Shown: piece after piece, positions 5,825 to 13,527 of the stretch | How the letters are laid out: each line of letters begins with the position of its first letter | Numbering within the stretch: the stretch's first letter is position 1 | Assembly: GCA_002407845.1 (NCBI GenBank) | Contig: DHPK01000031.1 | Span: 27,805-44,385 of the forward strand | Direction of reading: 5' to 3' | Source: Leptolinea sp. UBA5366 | GTDB lineage: Bacteria > Chloroflexota > Anaerolineae > Anaerolineales > Anaerolineaceae | DNA length: 16,581 nucleotides | Program-made: the position numbers and the translations under genes | Notes under the pieces: model-generated | Seen by the model: only the letters and a program-made list of their open reading frames with translations | Database searches by the model: none | Told to the model about the DNA's origin: nothing

Positions 5825-6757
5825 ATGTGGAAATACATACTTAAACGGCTGATTCAAATGATCCCGGCAATTTTGATCACCTCATTCATCATCTACTTTT
5901 CCATGAACCTGACCAGCGGCGACCCCGCCATGCTGGTCGCGGGAGAAAAAGCAACTCCGGCACAGGTGGAGCAGGTTCGGCAGGAACTTGGATTGAATGA
6001 TCCGATCGTGATCCGCTACCTGAAGTATATGGGAGGGATGATCCGCGGCGATCTTGGAACGTCTTATGTGACAAAACAGGACGTTTTTAAGACTTTCATG
6101 TCACGGCTGCCAGCGACGCTTGAGTTGTCCTTTGCTTCGGTGCTGATTGCTGTGCTGGTTTCGATTCCGCTTGGCATTTACACAGCGGTCAACCAGAACA
6201 GCTGGAAAGATACGGCTGGAATGATCTTTGCCCTGTTTGGTGTTTCGATGCCGAACTTCTGGCTTGGATTGATGCTAATTGTGCTTTTCTCCTTGAATTT
6301 GGGCTGGTTCCCCTCAAGTGGGCGAGCCGGCTTTCAATCGCTCGTGCTGCCGGCTGTCACGGTTGGGCTGGGTCTGGCTGCCCTGATCACGCGGACGACG
6401 CGTTCGTCGATGCTGGATGTCATCCGTCAGGACTACATGCGCACCGCCAGAGCGAAAGGCGCTTCAGAACGGCGCGTGATTTATAAGCACGGGCTGAATA
6501 ATGCGCTGATTCCAATCATTACAGTGATTGGGTTGCAGCTGTCAAATGTGCTGACCGGCTCTGTGCTGGCAGAAACGGTCTTCTCCTGGCCGGGGATTGG
6601 CCGCCTGATCTTTGATCATATTTCCAAGCGGGATACGCCGATGGTGACAGGCGCAATTATCATGTGCAGTATCTTGATGTGTCTTGTCAACCTGGTGGTC
6701 GATATCGTCTATGCTTTCTTCGACCCGCGGATCAAAGCCCAGTACGTCCAGAAGTAG
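5825..6757 (+). CDS. dppB: ABC importer permease, DppB/OppB family
   Basis: A 310-residue integral membrane protein forming one half of the importer channel. It has an N-terminal membrane segment at about 11-30, the family-typical external region SGDPA...LGLNDP (31-60), and further hydrophobic segments at about 98-122, 133-157, 175-190, 228-250 and 278-299. The EAA coupling loop is seen around 203-230 (RTARAKGAS with following G and P residues), which contacts the ATPases. I chose the ATG at 5825 because AAGGAG (5813-5818) lies 6 nt upstream and the product starts MWKYILKRL, typical of DppB. An in-frame upstream ATG at 5771 has no ribosome site and would add non-family residues. The stop codon overlaps the AGGAG of the next gene. 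Confidence 0.92.
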   Translation: MWKYILKRLIQMIPAILITSFIIYFSMNLTSGDPAMLVAGEKATPAQVEQVRQELGLNDPIVIRYLKYMGGMIRGDLGTSYVTKQDVFKTFMSRLPATLELSFASVLIAVLVSIPLGIYTAVNQNSWKDTAGMIFALFGVSMPNFWLGLMLIVLFSLNLGWFPSSGRAGFQSLVLPAVTVGLGLAALITRTTRSSMLDVIRQDYMRTARAKGASERRVIYKHGLNNALIPIITVIGLQLSNVLTGSVLAETVFSWPGIGRLIFDHISKRDTPMVTGAIIMCSILMCLVNLVVDIVYAFFDPRIKAQYVQK

Positions 6758-6767
6758 GAGACCTTCC

Positions 6768-7643
6768 ATGGAAACAACGATAGAAAAAACAAAAAGCCGA
6801 TCGCTGGCTTCTGAAACATGGAGACGCCTTAAGAAAAACAAAGGTGCAATCATCGGGCTGATTTTTTTGGTCGTGCTGGTCATCGCGGCACTCGCCAGCG
6901 GATTTATCTATGACTACGACACGCAGATCATCGGTCAGAACATCAGTCAGCGGCTGCAAAGACCATCCTCTGAATTTTGGTTCGGCACAGATCAGGTCGG
7001 ACGCGATATCTTCGCCAGAATTCTTTATGGCGCGCGCTATTCGCTTTCGATCAGCGCCGGCAGTGTGCTGATCGGGCTGATCACCGGCATCATCTTGGGT
7101 GCTGTCGCCGGATTTTACGGTGGATTGGCGGACGATATCATCATGCGGATCGCAGATGTGCTGTATGCAATTCCGAATATCATGATTGCAGTCGTGATTG
7201 TCTCGCTTCTCGGATCGAGCACAATCAATCTGCTGTTGGCTTTGAGCGTCTCTGCAGCGACATCTTTTGCACGCATCACGCGCGCCTCGGTGATGACGAT
7301 CCGCGGACAGGAATACATTGAGTCAGCCAACGCAATCGGAATGCCGAACTGGAAAATAATTCTGAAACATGTCATTCCGAATTGTCTGTCGCCGATCATT
7401 GTGCAGGTGACGCTGCTGATTGGAACGACGATCATCGCCGCTTCGTCACTGAGCTTTTTGGGAATCGGCGTGCCGGCTCCAGCACCAGAGTGGGGTGCAA
7501 TGCTGTCGGAAGGGCGTGACTTTATGCGCAGCGCCAGTTATATCTGTATCATTCCCGGTCTGGTGATCATGGCGACCGTGCTGGCGTTGAACCTGCTCGG
7601 GGACGGCTTGCGTGATGCGCTTGATCCAAAAATGAAGACGTAG
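6768..7643 (+). CDS. dppC: ABC importer permease, DppC/OppC family
   Basis: A 291-residue inner-membrane permease, partner of the preceding DppB-like protein. It shows a basic cytoplasmic N-terminus (RRLKKNKG), a first membrane segment at about 27-46, the family motif FGTDQVGRD with ILYGAR (72-90), and more hydrophobic segments at about 97-118, 134-150, 153-166, 208-233 and 258-278. The EAA loop lies at about 182-209 (YIESANAIG). The start at 6768 is preferred over an upstream in-frame ATG at 6684 because AGGAG (6756-6760) sits 7 nt before it and the product then matches OppC-type N-termini. The gap to dppB is 10 nt. Confidence 0.92.
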   Translation: METTIEKTKSRSLASETWRRLKKNKGAIIGLIFLVVLVIAALASGFIYDYDTQIIGQNISQRLQRPSSEFWFGTDQVGRDIFARILYGARYSLSISAGSVLIGLITGIILGAVAGFYGGLADDIIMRIADVLYAIPNIMIAVVIVSLLGSSTINLLLALSVSAATSFARITRASVMTIRGQEYIESANAIGMPNWKIILKHVIPNCLSPIIVQVTLLIGTTIIAASSLSFLGIGVPAPAPEWGAMLSEGRDFMRSASYICIIPGLVIMATVLALNLLGDGLRDALDPKMKT

Positions 7644-7653
7644 GAGCTGAAAG

Positions 7654-8649
7654 ATGACTGAAAATATTCTTGAGATTAAAGATCTGGTAGTTCACTACGA
7701 AACGGATGATGGAGTCGTTTACGCGGTCAATGGCATCAGCCTGGCGATCGGAAAAGGCCAGACACTTGGCTTGGTAGGCGAGACCGGTGCAGGAAAGACA
7801 ACCACTGCGCTTTCAATTTTGAATCTGGTTCCGAATCCGCCCGGCGTGATCAAGAGCGGGGAGATTCTGCTGGACAACATCAACATGCTTTCCCTGCCGG
7901 CGCGGGAGCTGCAAAACGTGCGCGGCAAGGACGTGGCGATGATCTTCCAGGATCCGATGACTGCGCTGAATCCGGTCATGACAATCGGGGAGCAGATCGC
8001 CGAAAGCGTCATGCTTCACCATAAAGATTTCTCGAAAGAAGACTGCATTGAGCGCGCGAAAGAGATGCTGCGGCAGGTCGGTATTGATGACAGCCGCGCC
8101 GCGGATTATCCGCATCAGCTTTCGGGCGGGATGCGTCAGCGGGTGGTGATCGCGATTGCGCTGGCGTGCAACCCTAAGCTGCTGATTGCGGATGAACCGA
8201 CCACAGCTTTGGACGTGACGATTCAGGCTCAAGTTCTGGCGCTGATGAAGCAGCTCAAGCAGGAATTCAACACGGTCATGCTGCTGATTACCCATGATCT
8301 GGGAGTGGTGGCTGAGGTCTGTGATGAAGTTGCGGTGATGTATGCCGGGCATATTGTTGAAAAAGGGAGCGCCTATGATGTGTTCAATCACACGCTGCAT
8401 CCTTACACCGAGGGGCTTTTCAATTCATTGCCGAACCTGCGGGAACGGGGCGAAGAACTCGTGCCGATCAAAGGGATGATGCCTGATCCAATGCAGCTTC
8501 CGACTGGCTGTGTCTTTGCGCCGCGCTGTCCTTACGTGATGGACAAGTGCCGGCTGGGACAGCCGGAATTGAAAGATCATGGACAATCGCATTTCGTGGC
8601 TTGCATTGCGTATGATTCAGAAGACTTCAAGCTTCGGAGGAATAGCTGA
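7654..8649 (+). CDS. dppD: ABC importer ATPase, DppD/OppD family
   Basis: A 331-residue cytosolic ATP-binding subunit. Walker A is GETGAGKT (42-49), the Q-loop glutamine is Q99 in FQDPMTALNP, the signature is LSGGM (156-160), Walker B is LLIADEP (176-182) and the H-loop is H214. The C-terminal oligopeptide/dipeptide domain carries four cysteines (C286, C292, C299, C317) in the spacing found in this family; some members are reported to hold an iron-sulfur cluster there. AGGAG overlaps the dppC stop codon, and its own TGA overlaps the ATG of the next gene by one base (TGATG). Complete and ordinary in length. Confidence 0.93.
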   Translation: MTENILEIKDLVVHYETDDGVVYAVNGISLAIGKGQTLGLVGETGAGKTTTALSILNLVPNPPGVIKSGEILLDNINMLSLPARELQNVRGKDVAMIFQDPMTALNPVMTIGEQIAESVMLHHKDFSKEDCIERAKEMLRQVGIDDSRAADYPHQLSGGMRQRVVIAIALACNPKLLIADEPTTALDVTIQAQVLALMKQLKQEFNTVMLLITHDLGVVAEVCDEVAVMYAGHIVEKGSAYDVFNHTLHPYTEGLFNSLPNLRERGEELVPIKGMMPDPMQLPTGCVFAPRCPYVMDKCRLGQPELKDHGQSHFVACIAYDSEDFKLRRNS

Positions 8650-9602
8650 TGACGAACATTATTCTTGAAGTTCAAGATTTGAAAAAATATTTCACAACTG
8701 CAAAAGGGCAGCTGCATGCGGTGGACGGCGTCACATTTCAGGTCGAAAAAGGGACCACGCTGGGCATCGTCGGCGAATCTGGCTGCGGCAAGTCAACAAC
8801 CGGCCGTTCGATCCTGAAACTGATCGAACCAACCTCGGGAAAGATTCTGTTCAACGGCGAAGACATCACGCATTACGATAAGCGGAAGATGCGCCCGCTG
8901 CGCACAGAAATGCAGATCATTTTTCAGGATCCTTTCTCCTCGCTTGACCCGCGGCAGACGATTTCCCAAATTATCAGCGAGCCATTGATTGAACATAACC
9001 TGGTGAAAGGCAGACAGGCGATCGAAAAACGAACGCTTGAACTGATGGACACCGTTGGTCTCGCTTCGCGTTTGGTCAACACCTATCCGCACGAACTGGA
9101 CGGCGGACGGCGGCAGCGCATCGGCATTGCCCGCGCACTGGCTGTCAACCCCCAGCTGATTGTTTGTGACGAGCCGGTTTCTGCGCTTGACGTTTCGATT
9201 CAGGCTCAGGTCTTGAATTTGCTGAAAAAGCTGCAGAAAGATCTGGGGCTGACCTATATTTTCATCACTCACGATCTGGCAGTCGTCAAGTATTTTTCGG
9301 ATAATATCGCGGTCATGTACTTGGGGCAGATGGTCGAAAAGTCATCATCGGATGACCTGTTTAAAAGCCCGACCCATCCCTATACGCAGGCGCTGCTTTC
9401 TGCGATTCCCTATCCGATAGTCGGAAAGGACAAGCCGGAGCGGAAGCTGATCAAAGGCGAGATCACTTCGCCTGTCAATCTCCCGGACGAATGCCGGTTC
9501 AGCAAACGCTGCGATTACACAGTCGAAAAATGCCTGGAGAGGAATCCGGCATTAAAGGAGATTTCGCCAGGTCATTTTGTCGCCTGCGCCAGAGTCGAAT
9601 GA
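8649..9602 (+). CDS. dppF: ABC importer ATPase, DppF/OppF family, with variant signature
   Basis: A 317-residue cytosolic ATPase pairing with the DppD-like subunit. Walker A is GESGCGKS (42-49), the Q-loop is Q93 in FQDPFSSLDP, Walker B is LIVCDEP (170-176) and the H-loop is H208. The ABC signature reads LDGGR (150-154) rather than LSGGQ: Asp replaces the Ser that normally contacts the ATP gamma-phosphate. I recall this ELDGGRRQR variant in other DppF-like proteins, so it may be a subfamily trait rather than a defect. The C-terminal domain has C282, C288, C295 and C313, as in the partner ATPase. GGAGG precedes the overlapping TGATG start. Confidence 0.92.
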   Translation: MTNIILEVQDLKKYFTTAKGQLHAVDGVTFQVEKGTTLGIVGESGCGKSTTGRSILKLIEPTSGKILFNGEDITHYDKRKMRPLRTEMQIIFQDPFSSLDPRQTISQIISEPLIEHNLVKGRQAIEKRTLELMDTVGLASRLVNTYPHELDGGRRQRIGIARALAVNPQLIVCDEPVSALDVSIQAQVLNLLKKLQKDLGLTYIFITHDLAVVKYFSDNIAVMYLGQMVEKSSSDDLFKSPTHPYTQALLSAIPYPIVGKDKPERKLIKGEITSPVNLPDECRFSKRCDYTVEKCLERNPALKEISPGHFVACARVE

Positions 9603-9629
9603 CGGCTGGCAGTTCTGTCTGGAGGAGAA

Positions 9630-10319
9630 ATGATTGAAAGCTGGATAGAATCTGTAAATATTAATGATATCAATAATGTGACGATCTTGGTGCGTCTGCT
9701 GCTGGCAGTTATTTGCGGCGGCGCACTCGGATTTGAACGCATGCGCAAGCTGCGCCCAGCTGGGTTGCGCACTTACATGATGGTGTGCCTAGGCGCCTGT
9801 ATCACGATGATGACCGGGCAGTTCGTGTCTCAGACACTGAACACCGGCGACCCAACCCGCATGGCAGCGCAGGTCATCAGCGGGATCGGTTTCATCGGCG
9901 CTGGGACGATCATGCTGACCGGCAATAATCACATCAAAGGGCTGACAACCGCCGCCGGCTTGTGGGCGAATGCCGCGATGGGACTGGCGATTGGTGCCGG
10001 AATGTATACCGGCGCGCTGATCATTGTCACGGTGCTGTTGATGACCGTGACGCTCGGGTCGAAGTTCCAGGAATTTTTCCTCTCGAGAAATAATCGAATC
10101 CGCTTTTTCCTGCTGCTTGAGAATGAAGAAAATTTGAAGAAACTCTTGGGAGCTTTGCAGCAGCACGAAATGAAAGTAAATGAGTTTGAAGCCAGAACCG
10201 TGATCGGTTCAAGCGTTGGGCTGGCGCTCACGCTCGATCTGCCGGAAAAAATGAGCCACACGGTTGCGATGAAAATCATTGATGAATGCAGCGTCACAGC
10301 ATTCCTTGAGGAAATTTAA
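9630..10319 (+). CDS. MgtC/SapB-family membrane protein
   Basis: A 229-residue protein with about four to five membrane segments (roughly 17-35, 49-66, 82-99, 104-124, 127-144) and a soluble C-terminal domain (about 155-229). Family hallmarks visible are GGALGFER (30-37), a basic stretch before GLRTYM, GIGFIGAGTI (85-94) and GLTTAAGLW (104-112). MgtC proteins act in magnesium limitation and, in pathogens, modulate the ATP synthase; the family's general role is unsettled. GGAGGAG (9621-9627) stands before the ATG, only 27 nt after the dppF stop and with no terminator between, so it is likely cotranscribed with the importer. The C-terminal domain resembles the ACT-like extension of longer MgtC proteins. 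Function in this operon is unknown. Confidence 0.9.
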   Translation: MIESWIESVNINDINNVTILVRLLLAVICGGALGFERMRKLRPAGLRTYMMVCLGACITMMTGQFVSQTLNTGDPTRMAAQVISGIGFIGAGTIMLTGNNHIKGLTTAAGLWANAAMGLAIGAGMYTGALIIVTVLLMTVTLGSKFQEFFLSRNNRIRFFLLLENEENLKKLLGALQQHEMKVNEFEARTVIGSSVGLALTLDLPEKMSHTVAMKIIDECSVTAFLEEI

Positions 10320-10377
10320 TTGCCGAAATGAGCTGCAAGTCTGAGCACATGAAATCATATTGGAAATTGGAGAAAAA

Positions 10378-11181
10378 ATGATAAATTCAGCAAGATTGAC
10401 CGGACTGACCGGCAGCGTTGCGAAAGCGCTGAATATTCCGGCGCCGGAAAAAGCCGAAGCGTCCCTGCCTGAAATCGATGCGCTGGTTGAGCATCTGTCG
10501 CCGAGCGGCAGAGCCGACCGGGTCTTGATCTACAATCCCGATGCTGTCGCCTTTTGGCTGTTTCAAAAATATACGGAATTGTTCACTCCGGTGATGATCC
10601 GCACGAACATTACCATCCCGATGCAGGCTGTTTTTCCGCCCGTAACGCCGGTTTGCTTTGGCACCATGTACACCGGCGCCATGCCGGCAGTTCACGGGAT
10701 TGAAAAATATGAGAAGCCTATCATCCGGATTTATACGCTTTTTGATGCCGTTGCGCGCGCAGGCAAAAAAGCAGCGCTGATTGCGGTCGCTGATTCAAGC
10801 ATGGCAAAAATATTCCTTGAGCGGCCGATTGACTACTTTTTCGCTCCGACCGATCAGGAAGTTGAACAGATTGCGCTTGAAAAGATTGCCGAAGATCAAT
10901 ATGACCTGATCTGTGTTTACCATATGGATTATGACGAGTGGATTCACGACACAACGCCGGAAAGCGAACAGGCGATGGCAGCGCTCAACCGCCATGTCCA
11001 GTCCTTTGCAGTGCTAAGCGACGCTGTCAAGCAGCATTGGGCAGAGCATCAGACGCTGATCGGATTTGCGCCGGATCACGGCTTGCACGAAACGATCATG
11101 GGTGTCGGCGACCATTTCGCGGATATCCCGGCTGATATGAACATGGTCCACTTTTGGGGGTTCTATCCGGCAAAAGCGTAA
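10378..11181 (+). CDS. Short alkaline-phosphatase-superfamily phosphodiesterase-like protein
   Basis: A 267-residue protein that I place in the alkaline phosphatase/nucleotide pyrophosphatase superfamily by motif. The segment T90-P91 ... M97-Y98-T99-G100 ... P103 ... H106-G107-I108 aligns with the nucleophile region of NPP-type phosphodiesterases, with T90 at the nucleophile position. Candidate metal ligands are D55 in YNPDA, D184 or D186 and H190 in MDYDEWIH, D233-H234 in APDHG, and H246 or H258. It is much shorter than the usual 400-plus residues and has no signal peptide, so it would act in the cytosol. The ATG at 10378 is chosen because TTGGAG ends 5 nt upstream; a TTG at 10360 in frame would overlap that site. 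It follows mgtC-like by 58 nt without a visible terminator. Substrate is unknown. Confidence 0.65.
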   Translation: MINSARLTGLTGSVAKALNIPAPEKAEASLPEIDALVEHLSPSGRADRVLIYNPDAVAFWLFQKYTELFTPVMIRTNITIPMQAVFPPVTPVCFGTMYTGAMPAVHGIEKYEKPIIRIYTLFDAVARAGKKAALIAVADSSMAKIFLERPIDYFFAPTDQEVEQIALEKIAEDQYDLICVYHMDYDEWIHDTTPESEQAMAALNRHVQSFAVLSDAVKQHWAEHQTLIGFAPDHGLHETIMGVGDHFADIPADMNMVHFWGFYPAKA

Positions 11182-11597
11182 TAGAGGATAAATCCAACCA
11201 GGATTGTCATGGGAAAATAGACCCAGATGGTGGAATAGATTTTGGAGATTTGAAGTTCTTCAGCAATCTGTTCACAGTCCGGGTCTTTTTTAATGTAATG
11301 CTGCAGAACTTTCTCCGGGTCCTGATGTTTTGCCCGGAAAATGCGCAGAAATCCGAACTTTTCAATTTCCTTTTTCCATTCCGGAAAGCGGATGCGCAGA
11401 CGGCTGATGATCACGCGGTCGACCGCGATTGACGCTGCAACGCCAGTGACGAAAAGGGTCAACGATGCCATTGCTGCATAAGTTAAGACTGAGGATCGCC
11501 AGCTGCTTTTTAAAAGCGGCAGGAGCAAGGCGGTCAGGAACAGCCCGAAAGTGATTTTTTGACACGATTCGCGGCTGAAAAGAATGGCTTTTTTCAC
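11163..11597 (-). CDS. Small membrane protein coupled to the histidine kinase gene
   Basis: A 144-residue protein that I do not recognise. Three hydrophobic segments are visible (about 14-30, 36-58 and 120-141), with a charged cytosolic-type middle part (about 66-118) containing WKKEIEKFGFLRIFRAKHQ. The start is GTG overlapping the kinase stop codon as GTGA (11594-11597), with no good Shine-Dalgarno site, so translation is probably coupled to the kinase. Being third in an ANTAR two-component operon whose kinase is soluble, it could be a membrane anchor or signal input, but this is only context. Its 3' end overlaps the convergent gene at 10378-11181 by 19 nt. Confidence 0.65.
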   Translation of the reverse strand: MKKAILFSRESCQKITFGLFLTALLLPLLKSSWRSSVLTYAAMASLTLFVTGVAASIAVDRVIISRLRIRFPEWKKEIEKFGFLRIFRAKHQDPEKVLQHYIKKDPDCEQIAEELQISKIYSTIWVYFPMTILVGFILYYAFAG

Positions 11598-12679
11598 GAT
11601 TGCGTTACCCCGTTCGAAAAATTAAAGTATGCCTTAGTTCCTTTATCATCTGAAACAAGGTTCAGATCCCCTTTCAAGCGGTCACGAACGATGTCCAATG
11701 CAATGCTCAAGCCTTTTCCCGGAGTAGTTTCAGCAGCAAATCCGCCGCCATTATCGGTGATGATGATCGTCGAAAAACGGATGCCGTTAATCAACTCAAC
11801 TTTGACTTTCCCGTTCGATGAAGGGCGGCCATGCTTGACTGCATTCGTGATCAGTTCGTTTACGACCAGGAGAATATAGATTGCCGAATCGCTGTTCACC
11901 ATCACGTTTTCGCATTGCAGAATGATCTCGACTGGTTTTCCGAAAAGTTGGAAGGTATTCAAACTGTCAATCAATTTGCTCAGCAGCGCGGGCAAGAAGA
12001 TCTTGTGGGGCAGTTGATCGGCGCTGTCTGATAAGAGGTTGTGCATCTGGGAAACGGACATTACCATACCGGAAACGTCCCGCATCAGCGCCTTGCTTTC
12101 AGCGGTCTGCGCTTCCAGCTCTTTCAGGCTGCATAAACTCGAAATAAGCTGAAGATTATTTTTAATGCGGTGATGGGCTTCTCGAACCATTAGCTGCTCC
12201 GGAGCGGTTGGATCGAGCGGATTGACAGCCCCCATCCAGGCATTTTCAAATGCGTCAATTTTCCGTTCCATCGCGACTTCGCGGCTGATGTCATGCTCGG
12301 CAATTAATACCCCGATCACATTGCCATTCGCCATTTTAATCGGGAGCACATCCTGGCTGACCGTTTTATTTTCCTGGGTATTGGCGCGGCAGCCATGAAA
12401 GGGAATCCCCTCTGCGAAGGCGTGGTAAACCATCGGCTCGTTATGGAAAAAAGCAGGCATGCCGCTGATCGTTTCAGAATAAGATGAGGCAAAAACATCA
12501 GGCTGGGCATGTGCTGCTACGAATGCGGTTCCCGATCGATCGAGACAATCAATAAAGATATCTCCGCCCATCAGGTTTGCCATCGCCGAAAGCGTCAATT
12601 CGTATTGTTCAAGCAGTTGAATGTCGTCTTCCTGCAGCCATGTCCGCGTCAGGCAGAAATCTCGCAGCTGACGGCTCAT
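11594..12679 (-). CDS. Soluble sensor histidine kinase, PdtaS/EutW-like (HisKA_2)
   Basis: A 361-residue cytosolic sensor kinase. The N-terminal about 135 residues match the histidine kinase N-terminal sensor domain seen in PdtaS/EutW-like kinases (GGDIFIDCLDR at 38-48, TQENKTV at 101-107, VLIAEHDIS at 124-132). The HisKA_2 phosphoacceptor motif is EAHHRIKNNLQ (167-177) with H169/H170. The ATPase domain has the N-box NELITNAVKHG (N274, N279), the G1 motif DNGGG (309-313) and GKGLSIALDIV (321-331). There are no membrane segments. The family typically pairs with ANTAR response regulators, exactly the gene just upstream. Its ATG overlaps that gene's stop codon as ATGA (12676-12679) and lacks a clear ribosome site, indicating coupling. 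The ligand is not predictable from sequence. Confidence 0.92.
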   Translation of the reverse strand: MSRQLRDFCLTRTWLQEDDIQLLEQYELTLSAMANLMGGDIFIDCLDRSGTAFVAAHAQPDVFASSYSETISGMPAFFHNEPMVYHAFAEGIPFHGCRANTQENKTVSQDVLPIKMANGNVIGVLIAEHDISREVAMERKIDAFENAWMGAVNPLDPTAPEQLMVREAHHRIKNNLQLISSLCSLKELEAQTAESKALMRDVSGMVMSVSQMHNLLSDSADQLPHKIFLPALLSKLIDSLNTFQLFGKPVEIILQCENVMVNSDSAIYILLVVNELITNAVKHGRPSSNGKVKVELINGIRFSTIIITDNGGGFAAETTPGKGLSIALDIVRDRLKGDLNLVSDDKGTKAYFNFSNGVTQS

Positions 12680-13416
12680 ATCATGGCACCGCGGTTTTCT
12701 AACAGGCTTTTTGCAGCATCAGCCATCGAGCATCCCTGTTCCTGTGCAAATTTTGAAATCTGCTTAAAGGCTGCTTTTTCCGAAAGACCTTGCTGTTCCA
12801 TCAACAGCTGTTTCGCGCAATTGATGAGATTGTGTTCAGGTTCAGATTCGAGCAGGTGGCGGGCGACCTGGATCAGGGAGGTGCGCTTGTCCATCGCTAA
12901 CTTCTGCATCTGGTGATAAGCTTCTGATTCAGAAATCTGATAGGTTTCAGCGAATTGAGCTTTTGCCCGGTCAATCAGCTTCCATTCTTCGATCTTGTTT
13001 TCAGCTGCCAGCGCTCTTTCGTTGAGCTGGCTGGTTCGCTTTTGCTGCTCAAGCGCGATGGAAACCACCGGAAATAACTGGCGCCGGTCAACCGGCTTGA
13101 CCAGATAAGCGCTGACGCCGGCTTTGATAGCGCGCATGACGGTCTGCTCATCGCAATAAGCTGAGACAATGATCACGCTGCCAGCCAGGTTTTCCTGAAT
13201 GATGCGTTCAGCCGTCGTTGAGCCATCGAATATTGGCATTTTTAAATCCAGCAGGATGATGTCTGGATGGTGTTTCCGGCATAGTTCGATTGCATCGAAC
13301 CCATCGGAAGCCAATCCGGCGATCGTAAAGCCGAGTTCTTCGAGAATCCTCGAAAAAGCCAGCCGGGTGATCAATTCATCATCGACGACAACTGCTGTTT
13401 TACTTGATATTTCCAT
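12676..13416 (-). CDS. Response regulator with two tandem ANTAR RNA-binding domains
   Basis: A 246-residue response regulator. The receiver domain (about 6-122) has acidic residues D12-D13, phosphoacceptor D57, S85 and K107-P108. A probable coiled coil (about 118-148) leads to an ANTAR domain. That domain (147-190) has RAKAQF, SESEAYHQM and AMDKRTS. A second copy (197-240), with NCAKQLLMEQ, SEKAAFKQI and AAKSLLE, follows. The two 44-residue repeats align without gaps and share about 16 identical positions by my count. Single-ANTAR relatives such as PdtaR, EutV and NasR bind paired RNA hairpins to prevent termination. The second repeat explains the length, well above the roughly 190-200 residues usual for this class. 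It is first in an operon with its kinase, behind a near-consensus promoter. An RNA antiterminator role is likely; targets are inferred only. Confidence 0.9.
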   Translation of the reverse strand: MEISSKTAVVVDDELITRLAFSRILEELGFTIAGLASDGFDAIELCRKHHPDIILLDLKMPIFDGSTTAERIIQENLAGSVIIVSAYCDEQTVMRAIKAGVSAYLVKPVDRRQLFPVVSIALEQQKRTSQLNERALAAENKIEEWKLIDRAKAQFAETYQISESEAYHQMQKLAMDKRTSLIQVARHLLESEPEHNLINCAKQLLMEQQGLSEKAAFKQISKFAQEQGCSMADAAKSLLENRGAMI

Positions 13417-13480
13417 CTGAAATTTGTCCAGGTCCTGCTTTGAATCTGCTTATATGAATGCAACTCGAAAATCAGTTATC

Positions 13481-13509
13481 AATATACTGGAAAGAAGACA
13501 AATTGTCAA
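13481..13509 (-). promoter_or_regulatory. Near-consensus sigma-70 promoter of the ANTAR two-component operon
   Basis: On the minus strand, TTGACA (13504-13509) and TATATT (13481-13486) are separated by exactly 17 nt. The start site would be near 13474, giving a leader of about 58 nt before the regulator ATG. The ribosome site there is weak (AGGA about 20 nt upstream). Confidence 0.75.
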
Positions 13510-13513
13510 AAAG

Positions 13514-13527
13514 GCAGCGGTCGCTGC
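13514..13527. repeat. Short inverted repeat upstream of the regulator promoter
   Basis: GCAGCG (13514-13519) and CGCTGC (13522-13527) form an inverted repeat with a 2-bp centre. It lies 5 bp upstream of the -35 hexamer of the regulator promoter, a position suitable for an activator or repressor. It could also be chance. Confidence 0.3.

Noticed and set aside
7813..8400. Minus-strand frame of 195 codons, and a 159-codon one at 8793-9272
   Set aside because: Both are antisense to ATPase genes with complete Walker A, signature and Walker B motifs; antisense frames of conserved ABC genes commonly stay open.
12509..12916. Plus-strand frame of 135 codons
   Set aside because: Antisense across the ATGA junction of the kinase and regulator genes, with no ribosome site and no recognisable family.
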